Source: Acinetobacter calcoaceticus ANC 3811 (lineage in GTDB: Bacteria; Pseudomonadota; Gammaproteobacteria; Pseudomonadales; Moraxellaceae). Taken from it: 64,000 bases of DNA. Of this stretch, positions 26,567 to 35,708 are shown in pieces (positions within the stretch are counted from its first letter, which is position 1; each line of letters begins with the position of its first letter). The position numbers and the translations under genes were made by a program. The stretch spans positions 1,428,493-1,492,492 of the forward strand of contig NZ_KB976986.1 of NCBI RefSeq assembly GCF_000399665.1. Reading direction: 5' to 3'. The notes beneath the pieces were generated by a model. That model saw nothing but the letters and a program-made list of their open reading frames with translations. It was not told where the DNA came from and did not search any database.

Positions 26567-27754
26567 ATGCTTCACAACACCATGCACCGCCAAGTATTAA
26601 TTTTGGCGAGCTCCCAGTCACTTTTCCAAACCATATCAGTCATGGTTATGACCATTGGCGGTTTGGCTGGAGCGAATATTGCAAATACGCCAACACTTGC
26701 AACCTTACCAATCGCATCTATGTTTTTGGGCACAGCTTTAATGATGTTCCCTGCATCAATGCTCATGGCACGTGTAGGGCGACGTAACGGTTTTCTATTT
26801 GGTGCTTTTTTGGGTGTACTTGGTGGAATTATTGCCTCTATAGGTATCTTTTATAGTTCACTTATTCTCTTAGCATTCGGCACATTATGTGTCGGAGCCT
26901 ACCAATCCTTTGCCCAATTTTATCGTTTTGCTGCCAGTGAAATAGCAGATGATGCATTCCGTTCACGTGCCATTTCTTGGGTTATGGCAGGTGGAATTGT
27001 TGCCGCACTGATCGGTCCGACGTTAGCCCGTTTTGGTGGCCCATTATTTCAACATTTAGAATATATCGGTTCATTTTTAATTATTAGCATCATCTCACTT
27101 GTGGCAATGGGCATTTTATCTAGCCTACATATTGCCGATACAGTTGAGCAAAAGTCTGACTTTAGTGCGGGTCGCCCATGGCAACAGATTGTCTTTCAGC
27201 CTACCTATTTAGTTGCTCTGTTTGGTGCAGTAACTGGTTATGGCATTATGATTTTGGGTATGACAGCAACACCGATTGCCATGCGACATTCACACCATGA
27301 ACTCGGAACGATTACAACCGTCATTCAACTTCATGTGCTTGGTATGTTCCTACCTTCATTCTTTACTGGACACTTAATCGCTCGATTCGGCGTGCTTAAA
27401 ATCATGTTTACCGGTCTTTTATTATTTGCTTGCTATATTGGTTTTTCCCTCTCGGGTATCCAGTTTGCATCGTTTGCAATCTCACTCATTTTATTAGGTG
27501 TGGGATGGAACTTTTTATTTATTGGCAGCACTTCTTTACTTACAGGTACCTATACAGCGGCTGAAAAAGCCAAGGCTCAAGCCATTAACGACATGACTGT
27601 TTTTATTGTCGGCTTGATCTGTTCTTTCAGTGCAGGTGCTTTACTCGACTTATTTAGCTGGGAAACAATGAATATGGCTTTAATACCGTGGCTGGTAATT
27701 GCAGGGGGTTCTCTTTTCTGGTTAAGCCAAAAAAGAGAAAAGCAGCTTGTTTAA
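26567..27754 (+). CDS. MFS transporter
   Basis: A 395-residue, 12-helix major facilitator. The motif A-like loop RVGRRNGFLFGA (about 65-76) follows helix 2, and the QSFAQFYRFAASEIADDAFRSRAISW segment follows helix 4. The start 26567 (MLHNTMHRQVLIL) has an AAAGG ribosome-binding site six bases upstream; a farther ATG at 26540 has none. It is divergent from mdcA but has no known link to malonate. The substrate cannot be given. Confidence 0.75.
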   Translation: MLHNTMHRQVLILASSQSLFQTISVMVMTIGGLAGANIANTPTLATLPIASMFLGTALMMFPASMLMARVGRRNGFLFGAFLGVLGGIIASIGIFYSSLILLAFGTLCVGAYQSFAQFYRFAASEIADDAFRSRAISWVMAGGIVAALIGPTLARFGGPLFQHLEYIGSFLIISIISLVAMGILSSLHIADTVEQKSDFSAGRPWQQIVFQPTYLVALFGAVTGYGIMILGMTATPIAMRHSHHELGTITTVIQLHVLGMFLPSFFTGHLIARFGVLKIMFTGLLLFACYIGFSLSGIQFASFAISLILLGVGWNFLFIGSTSLLTGTYTAAEKAKAQAINDMTVFIVGLICSFSAGALLDLFSWETMNMALIPWLVIAGGSLFWLSQKREKQLV

Positions 27755-27761
27755 ATCATTC

Positions 27762-28355
27762 CTAACGCGGTTTGTTCAACATCCATTCCAGATTTTGGCG
27801 AACCGCAGGCCACTCATGTTTTAAAATGCTGTAAACGTGAGTGTCCCGTAAAATATCATCTTTCACAATTTGATGGCTTCTGAGTACACCGTCTAACTTT
27901 GCACCCAAACGCAGAATTGCAGTTTGGCTTTGAACATTCAAAGAAGATGTACGCAACTCAACCGCAATACAATTTAAAGTCTCAAATGCATGAGCCAACA
28001 GTAGCTTTTTACACTCAGTATTTACAGGCGAACGTTGTGCAGACTTTCGGTACCACGTCGAACCAATTTCTACACGGCGATGTGCTTCTTCAATATGCAT
28101 TAAAGTTGTCATACCCAACGCTTGCCCTGTTTTTCGGTCTTCAATATAGAATGGCAACATAGAACCAGAACTTTGCAAACCAAGACGTCTTTCAATTTCA
28201 GCAGCCATTTGTTCAGGTCTTGGCACACGGGTATACCAAAGATTATAGAGTTCCCCATCACAAACTGCTTCTGCGAGTGATTCAGCTTGAGTTAAATCTA
28301 GCGGCTTTAAAATAACGTGTTCGCCAACCAGCTCAACAGGTGTAGTAAAAGACAT
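27762..28355 (-). CDS. GNAT acetyltransferase (RimJ/RimL type)
   Basis: A 197-residue GNAT-family N-acetyltransferase of the RimJ/RimL branch. The N-terminal half carries LKPLDLTQAESLAEAVCDGEL and the acetyl-CoA region is around GQALGMTTLMHIEEAHRRVEIGSTWYRKSAQRSPVNTE (about 93-130). The FETLNCIAVELRTSSLNVQSQTAI segment is typical of the fold's later strands. It lies 42 bases downstream of the PaiB-like gene in the same orientation, and small-molecule acetylation such as of polyamines is possible by analogy with pai operons, but unproven. Confidence 0.8.
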   Translation of the reverse strand: MSFTTPVELVGEHVILKPLDLTQAESLAEAVCDGELYNLWYTRVPRPEQMAAEIERRLGLQSSGSMLPFYIEDRKTGQALGMTTLMHIEEAHRRVEIGSTWYRKSAQRSPVNTECKKLLLAHAFETLNCIAVELRTSSLNVQSQTAILRLGAKLDGVLRSHQIVKDDILRDTHVYSILKHEWPAVRQNLEWMLNKPR

Positions 28356-28397
28356 CTTTGTCTCCTCAATTGATATTAAAGTTGTATGTTTTCGAAA

Positions 28398-29033
28398 TTA
28401 TTTATTTAACTCAGCCACACTGTACATGGCATCGGCTATGGTTTGATGACCAGCTTTCGATAGGCCATCTGCCGCGCCCAAAATGTCTCGACGTTCTTTG
28501 TTTTGCCCAAGTTTTGATTTGCCTCGTAGCTTGGTAATTTCAATCTCAATACCTACAATGGCTTTTAACATCGGTTCAAGATAATCCTTTGGCGCATCGG
28601 ACATTTTCCATGGTTCAGGTTGAGATGCTTCGTGGGTACGGGTTAAACGAGCCACAACACCACGGACGTAACGTTCATCATCTCGAATCGTCACTTTGCC
28701 ATAAGCATGCACAACCCTATAGTTCCACGTTGGCACTTGTCTGTGCTGTTCATGTTTGGATGGGTACCAGTTTGGTGAAATATAAGCATCGCCCGCTTGA
28801 AACACGACCAACACCTCATCTCCATTTTTAATGTCCTGCCAGACAGGATTAACTCTAGACACATGCGCACGTAGTACACCCAATTCCCCTTCGCTTGCCT
28901 GTAATTCGAATGGAAGATGATTTGCATCTAAGCCATTACTTCCATGCGTAAAAAGCACACCAAACGGATATTCGGTAATAAGAGAATGCAATACATCCAA
29001 ACGGTTTTCTGCATAATCATCGGGGATATACAT
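28398..29033 (-). CDS. FMN-binding negative transcriptional regulator (PaiB-like)
   Basis: A 211-residue protein of the PaiB/FMN_bind_2 family with a split-barrel flavin-binding fold. Key segments are MYIPDDYAENRLDVLHSLITEYPFG at the N-terminus, FQAGDAYISPNWYPSKHEQHRQVPTWNYRVVHAYG (about 88-122) and LRGKSKLGQNKERRD near the C-terminus, all typical. The start ATG 29033 follows a GAGG site; a GTG five codons upstream is rejected. It precedes a GNAT gene and is divergent from a MocR gene. Named as a repressor from B. subtilis PaiB, though an enzymatic role is possible. Confidence 0.85.
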   Translation of the reverse strand: MYIPDDYAENRLDVLHSLITEYPFGVLFTHGSNGLDANHLPFELQASEGELGVLRAHVSRVNPVWQDIKNGDEVLVVFQAGDAYISPNWYPSKHEQHRQVPTWNYRVVHAYGKVTIRDDERYVRGVVARLTRTHEASQPEPWKMSDAPKDYLEPMLKAIVGIEIEITKLRGKSKLGQNKERRDILGAADGLSKAGHQTIADAMYSVAELNK

Positions 29034-29148
29034 GGCTAGAAACCTCACTGTAAATATCAGGGTTATTTATATTTTGTGTTGTCAATTTTCTGGTTTCTGT
29101 GGTTTATTAAAAAGAACCACTTTGTGTTTTTTTAAGTAGACCAGAATT

Positions 29149-30639
29149 ATGGCAAGAATGGCAAAAGTTGTTGAACTTCCTTCTATTGCAAAGATTGATA
29201 AAAGCCAAGGAAAGATTAGTGCTCAATTGACCCAAGCTTTGCGTGAAGCTGTACAAAGTGGTGATTTACAGCCTGGCGATCCGTTGCCTTCTTCACGTGA
29301 ACTGGCTCAAACACTTGGGGTCGCTCGCGGAACCATTATTGAAGCTTATGATCAGCTTTTAGCTGAAGGTGTTTTTGATTCTCAAGCACGAACTGGCACC
29401 TATGTGTCTCATGCTTTAACTAAAAAAATTACGCCGCAACATTCTCAAAAAGAAACCATACCTAGCTCAATACCTTTGACCAAATCAGCACTTTCTTATG
29501 CTGAGGTACTCAAAGAATTTAAACCACTCCCGCATGTTCCATTTGCTGTATCTGTCCCCGTTGGACGTACCCAACCGAGCGATATTTGGCGCAAGTTCGG
29601 CAATAAATTTAGATCACGAGGTGCAGGTGCCCCTTCTGGATATGGCGAACCTCAAGGTGTGTTATCACTAAGAATTGCTATAGCCGACTACGTACGCCGA
29701 TCACGTTCTGTCCACTGCGAACCTGAACAAATCGTGATTACTCCCGGCATTCAACAAGCGCTCTATATATGTAGTCAGATTTTATTTGAATCGAAAGATG
29801 AGGTCTGGATTGAAGATCCGGCTTATCGTGGGACCACAGCCATTTTTGAGCATTCTGTACAAAACATCGGTATGGTACGAGTTCCTGTCGATGAAGAAGG
29901 TATTGATGTTGAAACTGGAATTAAGCTTTCTAAACATGCACGTGCAGCGTTTGTCACACCTTCTCATCAATATCCGCTTGGGATGCCAATGAGCCTAGCA
30001 AGACGTACGGCTTTATTGGCTTGGGCAAAACAGGAAAATGCATGGATTATTGAAGATGACTATGACAGTGAACTTCGTTATAACGGTCAACCCTTTCCAT
30101 CTTTACAAGGTATGGCACCCGATCAGGTGATTTATCTTGGTACTTTCAGTAAAGTCCTATTTCCATCACTCAGACTTGGTTATGCAGTGTTACCTAAGGA
30201 ACTGGTAGCACCGTTTTGTGGACTCAGAGTGTTAATTGATAGACACCCACCTGCTGCTGACCAACACGTTTTAGCAGCTTTTATTCAAGAAGGTTATTTA
30301 GAGCGACATATTCGACGCATCCGCAATGTTTATGCAGAAGTACGAGAACACATTATTGGCATGATTGAAAAACACATCCCTCAGGAACTTGCTTGGTTAC
30401 AGCCTGGTGATCAAGGCATGCACATGGTGTTATGGCTTGCCCCTCATATTAATGACATTGAAGTTGCAAGTTCGGCAATTAATGCAGGCATTGCGATTAA
30501 AGCCATTTCACCGACATTTTCAAAGGAACAGCAACGTTCGGGGTTAATTATTGGGTTAAGCGACTTTGAACCAGAGCTTCTGCAACAAGCCATAAAAAAG
30601 CTATCAGAAATTATTCAGCAACATGACAAGCCAACTTAG
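29149..30639 (+). CDS. MocR/PdxR-family regulator with aminotransferase domain
   Basis: A 496-residue MocR-type regulator. The GntR HTH lies at residues about 20-90 (DPLPSSRELAQTLGVARGTIIEAYDQLLAEGVF), a linker at 90-120, then a fold-type I aminotransferase domain with the PLP lysine in GTFSKVLFPSLRLGYAV and Asp in WIIEDDYDSELRY. It is divergent from the PaiB-like and GNAT genes, which are the likely targets. Whether it senses PLP or an amino compound cannot be told. No strong ribosome-binding site is visible, and a second ATG lies three codons in. Confidence 0.85.
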   Translation: MARMAKVVELPSIAKIDKSQGKISAQLTQALREAVQSGDLQPGDPLPSSRELAQTLGVARGTIIEAYDQLLAEGVFDSQARTGTYVSHALTKKITPQHSQKETIPSSIPLTKSALSYAEVLKEFKPLPHVPFAVSVPVGRTQPSDIWRKFGNKFRSRGAGAPSGYGEPQGVLSLRIAIADYVRRSRSVHCEPEQIVITPGIQQALYICSQILFESKDEVWIEDPAYRGTTAIFEHSVQNIGMVRVPVDEEGIDVETGIKLSKHARAAFVTPSHQYPLGMPMSLARRTALLAWAKQENAWIIEDDYDSELRYNGQPFPSLQGMAPDQVIYLGTFSKVLFPSLRLGYAVLPKELVAPFCGLRVLIDRHPPAADQHVLAAFIQEGYLERHIRRIRNVYAEVREHIIGMIEKHIPQELAWLQPGDQGMHMVLWLAPHINDIEVASSAINAGIAIKAISPTFSKEQQRSGLIIGLSDFEPELLQQAIKKLSEIIQQHDKPT

Positions 30640-30646
30640 ATAAAAC

Positions 30647-31336
30647 CTACAACAGCAACCATAGATGAATGGCAAATGGCCCAATCAATACCATTAAAAT
30701 ACCTGCAATAACCATGGTTAAACTGGCAATCACACCTTCTTCACTATTACGCTGCTGTGCTCTAACTGTACCAAAACCGTGTGCTGCATTGCCGAAGGCT
30801 GCCCCATTTGCCACATTAGAACGGATTTTAGTCATCGCTAAAATTGCATCGCCGCAAATCATACCGACTAAACCAGTAATAACTGTAAATAATGAAACCA
30901 ACGCTGCCGATCCATGAATATCTTCCGCTAAAATCATAGCAAATGGTGTCGAAATAGAACGTGCCATCAAACTATTGGTGACTTCAGGACTAAAATGGAA
31001 CCACTGCGCCATTTCATAGGCAGACATTACGCCCACACTCATCCCCACAATAATTGCAATCGATAGTACCCCAAGGTTTTTACGAATCGTTTCCCGATAA
31101 CGATAAATCGGTACAGCGAAAGCAACCGTTGCAGGCCCTAATAAATTAACAATCCACTGCGTATCTTCTGCATAAGTTTGATATGAAATTCCAAAAATCG
31201 TCATCAAAATAATGGTGAGTACAGGCACACTAATCGCAGGCGATAACCAAAGTTTTGGATTTTTCTGATAGATTCGTTTTGCTACAACATAGGCGACCAA
31301 AGTCCAAATCAGGCAAAGAATTGACCAAATATTCAT
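30647..31336 (-). CDS. lrgB: LrgB-family membrane protein
   Basis: A 229-residue protein with about seven hydrophobic segments, of the LrgB/CidB (YohK) family. The MARSISTPFAMILAEDIHGSAALVSLFTVITGLVGMICG segment and the GAAFGNAAHGFGTVRA signature near residue 185 are diagnostic. It pairs with LrgA to influence murein hydrolase activity or act as a small-metabolite (pyruvate or glycolate type) exporter in other organisms. It lies 12 bases after the lrgA gene. Confidence 0.88.
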   Translation of the reverse strand: MNIWSILCLIWTLVAYVVAKRIYQKNPKLWLSPAISVPVLTIILMTIFGISYQTYAEDTQWIVNLLGPATVAFAVPIYRYRETIRKNLGVLSIAIIVGMSVGVMSAYEMAQWFHFSPEVTNSLMARSISTPFAMILAEDIHGSAALVSLFTVITGLVGMICGDAILAMTKIRSNVANGAAFGNAAHGFGTVRAQQRNSEEGVIASLTMVIAGILMVLIGPFAIHLWLLL

Positions 31337-31347
31337 GTCATTTTCTC

Positions 31348-31779
31348 TTAGATGTGCTTATGTTGCAGACGTTTTCGAGCGTGTAAATAAGCTTTCAAAC
31401 GATTGTAATAGTGAATCGTCAGGCACGTACTGAGCATGACCGAAATAGTCCCGACCGCAATGCTCAAGACAATTTGCCATCCTTCAGTCATAAACAAAGT
31501 TTTATATTGAACTACAGCAACTACAACTGGCACAAAAAACAGTAATAGCTCACCTAAAACAACGGTTGCCCCCATTGCCACCTGATCCATTTTGATAATT
31601 TTAAAGAACAGGCATAAAAGCAATAAAAACATACCTAAAATTCCTGCCGAGACAGGTACACCAAGCTTTTGATGTAAGAGATATCCGACCCACCAAAATC
31701 CAGCCAGAATCAAAATTTGTTTAACTAACACGAATAGTGAAGGTTGTGTGGGTGTTCCAGAAGCAGATTCAGTGCTCAT
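31348..31779 (-). CDS. lrgA: LrgA/CidA-family holin-like protein
   Basis: A 143-residue membrane protein with four hydrophobic segments (LVKQILILAGFWWVGYLLHQKLGVPVSAGILGMFLLLLCLFFKI), as in the LrgA/CidA (YohJ) family. The VPVSAGILGMFLLLL segment and a short charged C-tail are typical. First gene of an lrgAB pair divergent from a LysR (CidR-like) regulator. The role is as an antiholin/holin-like or transporter partner of LrgB. Confidence 0.85.
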   Translation of the reverse strand: MSTESASGTPTQPSLFVLVKQILILAGFWWVGYLLHQKLGVPVSAGILGMFLLLLCLFFKIIKMDQVAMGATVVLGELLLFFVPVVVAVVQYKTLFMTEGWQIVLSIAVGTISVMLSTCLTIHYYNRLKAYLHARKRLQHKHI

Positions 31780-31856
31780 TTTGCGAAATTAAATGGTTAA
31801 TTACACCATTATGCTATCTTGGTTAAAGCTGCTAAATATAAATTATTCATGTTAAT

Positions 31857-31877
31857 ATTATTCCAAAATGGAATAAT
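31857..31877. promoter_or_regulatory. Palindromic candidate operator for lrgA and LysR gene
   Basis: ATTATTCC (31857-31864) and GGAATAAT (31870-31877) form perfect eight-base arms around five bases, 12 bases before the LysR start codon. The position fits autoregulation of the LysR gene and control of lrgAB. The T-N11-A core matches the LysR consensus. Confidence 0.6.
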
Positions 31878-31889
31878 CTATTCTTTATT

Positions 31890-32795
31890 ATGCTTTCACT
31901 AAAATCATTACAGTGTTTCGTTACATTGGTAAAAACTAAAAGTTTTACCCGTACTGCTGAAGAGTTGTATCTGACTCAACCCACTATTAGTAAAATATTA
32001 CAGCAGCTTGAAGAGCAACTTCAGGTACAGCTTTTGGTTAAACCTGATCACGGCCGTAAAAGACAAATTGAACTGACTGAAATTGGAGAGCGCATTTATC
32101 AACATGCGATTGAGCTTCTTCAGGCAGAACAGAACATCTTTCTTGAAATTGAAAACTATCAACAATTAAAAACAGGGACTTTAAAACTTGGCGTTCCACC
32201 TTTAGGTTCGCAGCTCTTAACAACTGCCCTGTTTGATTATCATCAGCAATTGCCAGATATTGAATTGGCTTTTATGGAAGTTGGTTCACGCGGTATTGAG
32301 CAAGCTTTGCTTAACAATGAACTAGACGTTGGCGTTTTATTGCAGCCTTTTGATACGCAAATTTTCAATAGCATTGAGCTATGTAACTACCCTTTAATGG
32401 TACTTTTACGTCGTGATGCCACTTGGGCAACCCGCAAAAAAATAAATCTAGAAGAGCTACAACACCAATCATTTTTAATGTTTCCTGAAAATTTCTCTTT
32501 AAACAGTATTATTCTCGATGCCTGTAAGCAGCGTGGTTTCTACCCGACCATTGCTTGCCGTACCAGCCAATGGCACCTCTTGGCAGATATGGTGCTACAA
32601 CGTATGGGAATTGCTCTATTGCCACAATATTATACCGACATGCTTGACCCTACTTTATTTGCAGCAGTGCCACTCGAAAAACCAAATATTCAGTGGCACT
32701 TAGTGATGGCTTGGAAAAAGAATCTTCCTGTCTCACCAGCGGTACAGGCATGGCTTAGTATTGTTCGTCAGCATTTTCAGCACATTAAGCCCTAA
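31890..32795 (+). CDS. LysR-family regulator (CidR-like)
   Basis: A 301-residue LysR-type regulator with HTH at residues about 1-60 (CFVTLVKTKSFTRTAEELYLTQPTISKILQQLEEQL) and an effector domain from about residue 90. Divergent pairing with lrgAB parallels cidR next to cidAB in other bacteria, where a LysR regulator responds to acetate or pyruvate overflow. The near perfect dyad in front of its start is the probable site. The identity of the signal is inferred. Confidence 0.85.
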   Translation: MLSLKSLQCFVTLVKTKSFTRTAEELYLTQPTISKILQQLEEQLQVQLLVKPDHGRKRQIELTEIGERIYQHAIELLQAEQNIFLEIENYQQLKTGTLKLGVPPLGSQLLTTALFDYHQQLPDIELAFMEVGSRGIEQALLNNELDVGVLLQPFDTQIFNSIELCNYPLMVLLRRDATWATRKKINLEELQHQSFLMFPENFSLNSIILDACKQRGFYPTIACRTSQWHLLADMVLQRMGIALLPQYYTDMLDPTLFAAVPLEKPNIQWHLVMAWKKNLPVSPAVQAWLSIVRQHFQHIKP

Positions 32796-32915
32796 CGTTA
32801 AGCACTGAAGTCGCTTAATTCAAAAACCGATAAAGCTTTTCCACAAAAAAGCTACCCAATCTTGGATCAGCTCACTTAGACTAGTTCACTCTGTTTTATG
32901 ACATGGACAATAACA

Positions 32916-33542
32916 ATGAATAATGAACATTTTAAGCTATACACAGATTCACAATTTCTAAGCCCCTACGCGTTTACAGTTTTTGTAGGGCTACACGAAA
33001 AACAAATTCCATTTGAAATAGCAACCATCGACTTAGGCCAGCATGGCCAATTTGAAAAATCGTACGTAGAAAAGTCATTAACAGCCAAAGTGCCTGTACT
33101 TGAGCATGATGATTTTGCCTTATCAGAATCTTCTGCGATTTTGGAATATCTTGAAGAGCTTTATCCAAACACATCTATTTATCCAAAAGATATTCAAGCA
33201 CGCGCAAGAGCAAGACAAATTCAGGCATGGCTCCGATCAGACTTAGTTGCCATAAGATCTGAACGACCAACCGATGTCATTTTTATTCAGCCCAAATCCA
33301 CGCCACTTTCAGAAGAAGGCAAAAAAGCAGCAGAGAAACTTTTCTTTGTTGCAGAAAAACTTCTAGCGTCTGATGCCGAATATCTTTTTGGTTCATGGAG
33401 CATTGTGGATGCTGAACTTGCCCTAATGTTGCAACGTCTTATTCAAAATGGTGATGCTGTACCAGAACGCTTAAAGAACTATGCATTACAGCAATGGCAA
33501 AGACCGACCGTACAAAAATGGCTTGCCTTGCGACATAACTAA
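32916..33542 (+). CDS. yfcF: Glutathione S-transferase YfcF
   Basis: A 208-residue glutathione transferase closely matching E. coli YfcF along its length, with RARQIQAWLRSDL and RSERPTDVIF in the C-terminal helical domain and SPYAFTVFVGLHEKQIPF plus LSESSAILEYLEELYP in the thioredoxin-fold domain. It may conjugate or reduce peroxides with glutathione. I start at 32916 by alignment with YfcF; an ATG six codons upstream is possible because no clear ribosome-binding site decides. Followed by yghU. Confidence 0.85.
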   Translation: MNNEHFKLYTDSQFLSPYAFTVFVGLHEKQIPFEIATIDLGQHGQFEKSYVEKSLTAKVPVLEHDDFALSESSAILEYLEELYPNTSIYPKDIQARARARQIQAWLRSDLVAIRSERPTDVIFIQPKSTPLSEEGKKAAEKLFFVAEKLLASDAEYLFGSWSIVDAELALMLQRLIQNGDAVPERLKNYALQQWQRPTVQKWLALRHN

Positions 33543-33576
33543 ACCCTTATATTTACACCAAATACGAGATAAAAAA

Positions 33577-34425
33577 ATGAGTGATTCAAACTATATTCCT
33601 CCACAAGTTTGGCAATGGACTGGAGAGAAAACCGATTTAAACCAACCTACCTCAGGTGCACGTTACGAGCATACACTTCCAGTAGGGAAACATCCGCTTC
33701 AGCTCTATTCTTTAGCAACACCTAATGGTCAAAAAGTCACTATTTTGCTAGAAGAGCTTTTAGCGTTAGGACATCAAGATGCTGAATATGATGCTTGGCT
33801 GATTAAAATCGGAGAAGGACAGCAATTTGGCAGTGGCTTTGTCGAAATTAATCCCAACTCTAAAATTCCAGCATTGGTTGACCATAGCCAAAACCCGCCA
33901 TTAAGAGTGTTTGAATCTGGCTCAATTTTGCTTTACTTGGCTGAAAAGTTTAAAGCTTTCATTCCGACCGATATTGCTGCACGTACTGAATGTCTCAATT
34001 GGTTATTCTGGCAAATGGGCAGTGCGCCTTACCTAGGTGGTGGTTTTGGGCATTTTTATGCCTATGCACCCGTTAAAGTTGAATATGCGGTTAACCGCTT
34101 TGCCTTGGAAACAAAACGATTGCTTGATGTGTTAGATCAACATCTAGCAAAAAACGAATATTTGGCTGGTTCTGAATATAGCATCGCTGATATTGCAGCA
34201 TTCCCTTGGTATGGTGGTCTTGTTAAAAACTGGGTCTATAACGGCGCAGAGTTTTTAGGTGTCGATCAATATAAAAATGTTCAACGTTGGGCAGATGCAA
34301 TTTTAGCGCGTCCTGCGGTACAACGTGGTCGTATGGTCAATCGTACCTTTGGCGATTTAGAAACACAGTTACATGAACGCCATGATGCCAGCGACTTTGA
34401 GACTAAGACTCAAGATAAAGTTTAA
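33577..34425 (+). CDS. yghU: Glutathione-dependent disulfide-bond oxidoreductase YghU
   Basis: A 282-residue glutathione transferase of the nu class (YghU/YfcG type), known for disulfide reductase activity with two glutathiones. Segments SLATPNGQKVTILLEELLALG, IGEGQQFGSGFVEINPNSKIPALVD and RVFESGSILLYLAEKF (about 110-125) define the N-terminal domain; the C-terminal domain has APYLGGGFGHFYAYAP. The start 33577 (MSDSNYIPPQVW) follows a GAGAT site 35 bases after yfcF. Probably an operon of two GSTs, ending at the terminator. Confidence 0.9.
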   Translation: MSDSNYIPPQVWQWTGEKTDLNQPTSGARYEHTLPVGKHPLQLYSLATPNGQKVTILLEELLALGHQDAEYDAWLIKIGEGQQFGSGFVEINPNSKIPALVDHSQNPPLRVFESGSILLYLAEKFKAFIPTDIAARTECLNWLFWQMGSAPYLGGGFGHFYAYAPVKVEYAVNRFALETKRLLDVLDQHLAKNEYLAGSEYSIADIAAFPWYGGLVKNWVYNGAEFLGVDQYKNVQRWADAILARPAVQRGRMVNRTFGDLETQLHERHDASDFETKTQDKV

Positions 34426-34441
34426 TCATCATTTTTTAAAT

Positions 34442-34472
34442 AAAACCCACTTTTGCTCAAAAAGTGGGTTTT
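34442..34472. terminator. Bidirectional terminator between yghU and DUF2000 gene
   Basis: AAAACCCACTTTT (34442-34454) and AAAAGTGGGTTTT (34460-34472) form a perfect 13-bp stem with a five-base loop and flanking A and T runs. It serves both convergent genes. Confidence 0.9.
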
Positions 34473-34493
34473 ATGATTCTTCCAATAAAAATC

Positions 34494-34901
34494 TTATTGA
34501 TGCAAAGAGAGTCCTTTAATTGCCTTATCAACTGCCTTTTTAGGTCCTCTTAACGCCACTCCGACCAAATTTAATTGATTCGCATCGTCAGCTAAAAAAA
34601 CCGCCCGGTTATCCTCATCATTTCCTGTAGAAAACATGGCGTGTACATAGGGAATAATCGTTAAATCTTGTTCAATTGCTTTACGATGCGCTTTTTGTAG
34701 CCCTGATAAATCCCCTTCAAATACCAACATTGGCTGCCCGAGCATGTTGCCATATTCATAACCATTTGCATCGATATAAGGTTTACCCAACATTTCAGGT
34801 ACAGCCGAGGCAATTCCCGTTGCCAAAAATGCAACCACATTTAGCCTTTGCCAAGTCGCAAGATCGTTACGGACAATCAACGCAATTTTTGTGTCAAACA
34901 T
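34494..34901 (-). CDS. DUF2000 family protein
   Basis: A 135-residue protein recognised as DUF2000 by size and pattern: FDTKIALIVRNDLATWQRLNVVAFLATGIA at the N-terminus, then YGNMLGQPMLVFEGDLSGLQKAH and the C-terminal LNLVGVALRGPKKAVDKAIKGL. The family is related to peptidyl-tRNA hydrolase 2-like folds but its function is unknown. Soluble, no signal peptide. It is divergent from the LysE gene, with a perfect 16-base inverted repeat between them. Confidence 0.75.
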   Translation of the reverse strand: MFDTKIALIVRNDLATWQRLNVVAFLATGIASAVPEMLGKPYIDANGYEYGNMLGQPMLVFEGDLSGLQKAHRKAIEQDLTIIPYVHAMFSTGNDEDNRAVFLADDANQLNLVGVALRGPKKAVDKAIKGLSLHQ

Positions 34902-34962
34902 AAACCTCTTTCCCGAATCATTTATCTCAAGTCAGTCATCATGCCTAATCTTGTTTTTTCTC

Positions 34963-35004
34963 GTCTTGTACGTTTGTGCAAGCGTCATCACAAACGTACA
35001 AGAC
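34963..35004. repeat. Perfect 16-bp inverted repeat in a divergent promoter
   Basis: GTCTTGTACGTTTGTG (34963-34978) and CACAAACGTACAAGAC (34989-35004) are exact reverse complements around a ten-base centre. It sits between divergent genes (DUF2000 and LysE), 61 and 52 bases from their starts, so it is unlikely to be a terminator and more likely an operator or dyad regulator site; no T run follows. AraC or another dimeric regulator could bind. Confidence 0.6.
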
Positions 35005-35056
35005 CCTAAATTTACGAGTCAGTATGCTGGGTTGTTTTTGATTCAGTAGATGCGTT

Positions 35057-35659
35057 ATGGAAATCTTTCTTTATACCTTAAGTGTGATGTATAGCCCCGG
35101 CCCAGTAAATTTCATGGGTTTAAATTCGGGCCTTACAGGACAGTTTAAAAAAACGATTTATTTTTTTATAGGTGTCGGCTGTGCCATGTTGATGCTATTC
35201 ATGATTTTTGGATATGCAGGTGCGGCGATTATTCCCCAAAAAGCCTTGCATTATATTGCTTTGCTTGGCGCGTGTTATACGTTTTATCTTGCATTTCAGA
35301 TGTTAAAGGCAGATATCGAAATCAGCTATGAGACAGCTGAAGTTCAAGCACTGTCGTTCTGGAATGGTTTTTGGATACAGGCTTTAAATCCAAAAGGGAT
35401 TTTAGTCATTTTGCCTGTTACAACAATTATGTACCCAACAGCGCACATTACTGGCATTCACATATTTTTGGTTTCTTTGCTCATTTCAATTGGTGCAGCT
35501 GGCGCACCCTTCCTATACTCATGGGCTGGTGCAATATTAGGCAAAAAAATTAAAAATAAAATTTGGTTTAATCGCCTGAATAAAGCCATGGCAATGATGC
35601 TAATCATTTCTGGCATATTTATGCTTTATGATTTTTTGAAAGGCATGAATCTAGTTTAA
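35057..35659 (+). CDS. LysE-family amino-acid/metabolite exporter
   Basis: A 200-residue membrane protein with six predicted hydrophobic segments. MEIFLYTLSVMYSPGPVNFMGLNSGL (1-26) carries the conserved PGP of LysE/RhtB exporters, and QALNPKGILVILPVTT the conserved NPK of helix 4. It likely exports an amino acid or related compound. The convergent AraC gene downstream is the likely regulator, a common arrangement for this family. Confidence 0.82.
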   Translation: MEIFLYTLSVMYSPGPVNFMGLNSGLTGQFKKTIYFFIGVGCAMLMLFMIFGYAGAAIIPQKALHYIALLGACYTFYLAFQMLKADIEISYETAEVQALSFWNGFWIQALNPKGILVILPVTTIMYPTAHITGIHIFLVSLLISIGAAGAPFLYSWAGAILGKKIKNKIWFNRLNKAMAMMLIISGIFMLYDFLKGMNLV

Positions 35660-35708
35660 GATGCAAACTATGTCAGTCTAAAATAGACTGACTTTTGAAT
35701 CATTTGGT

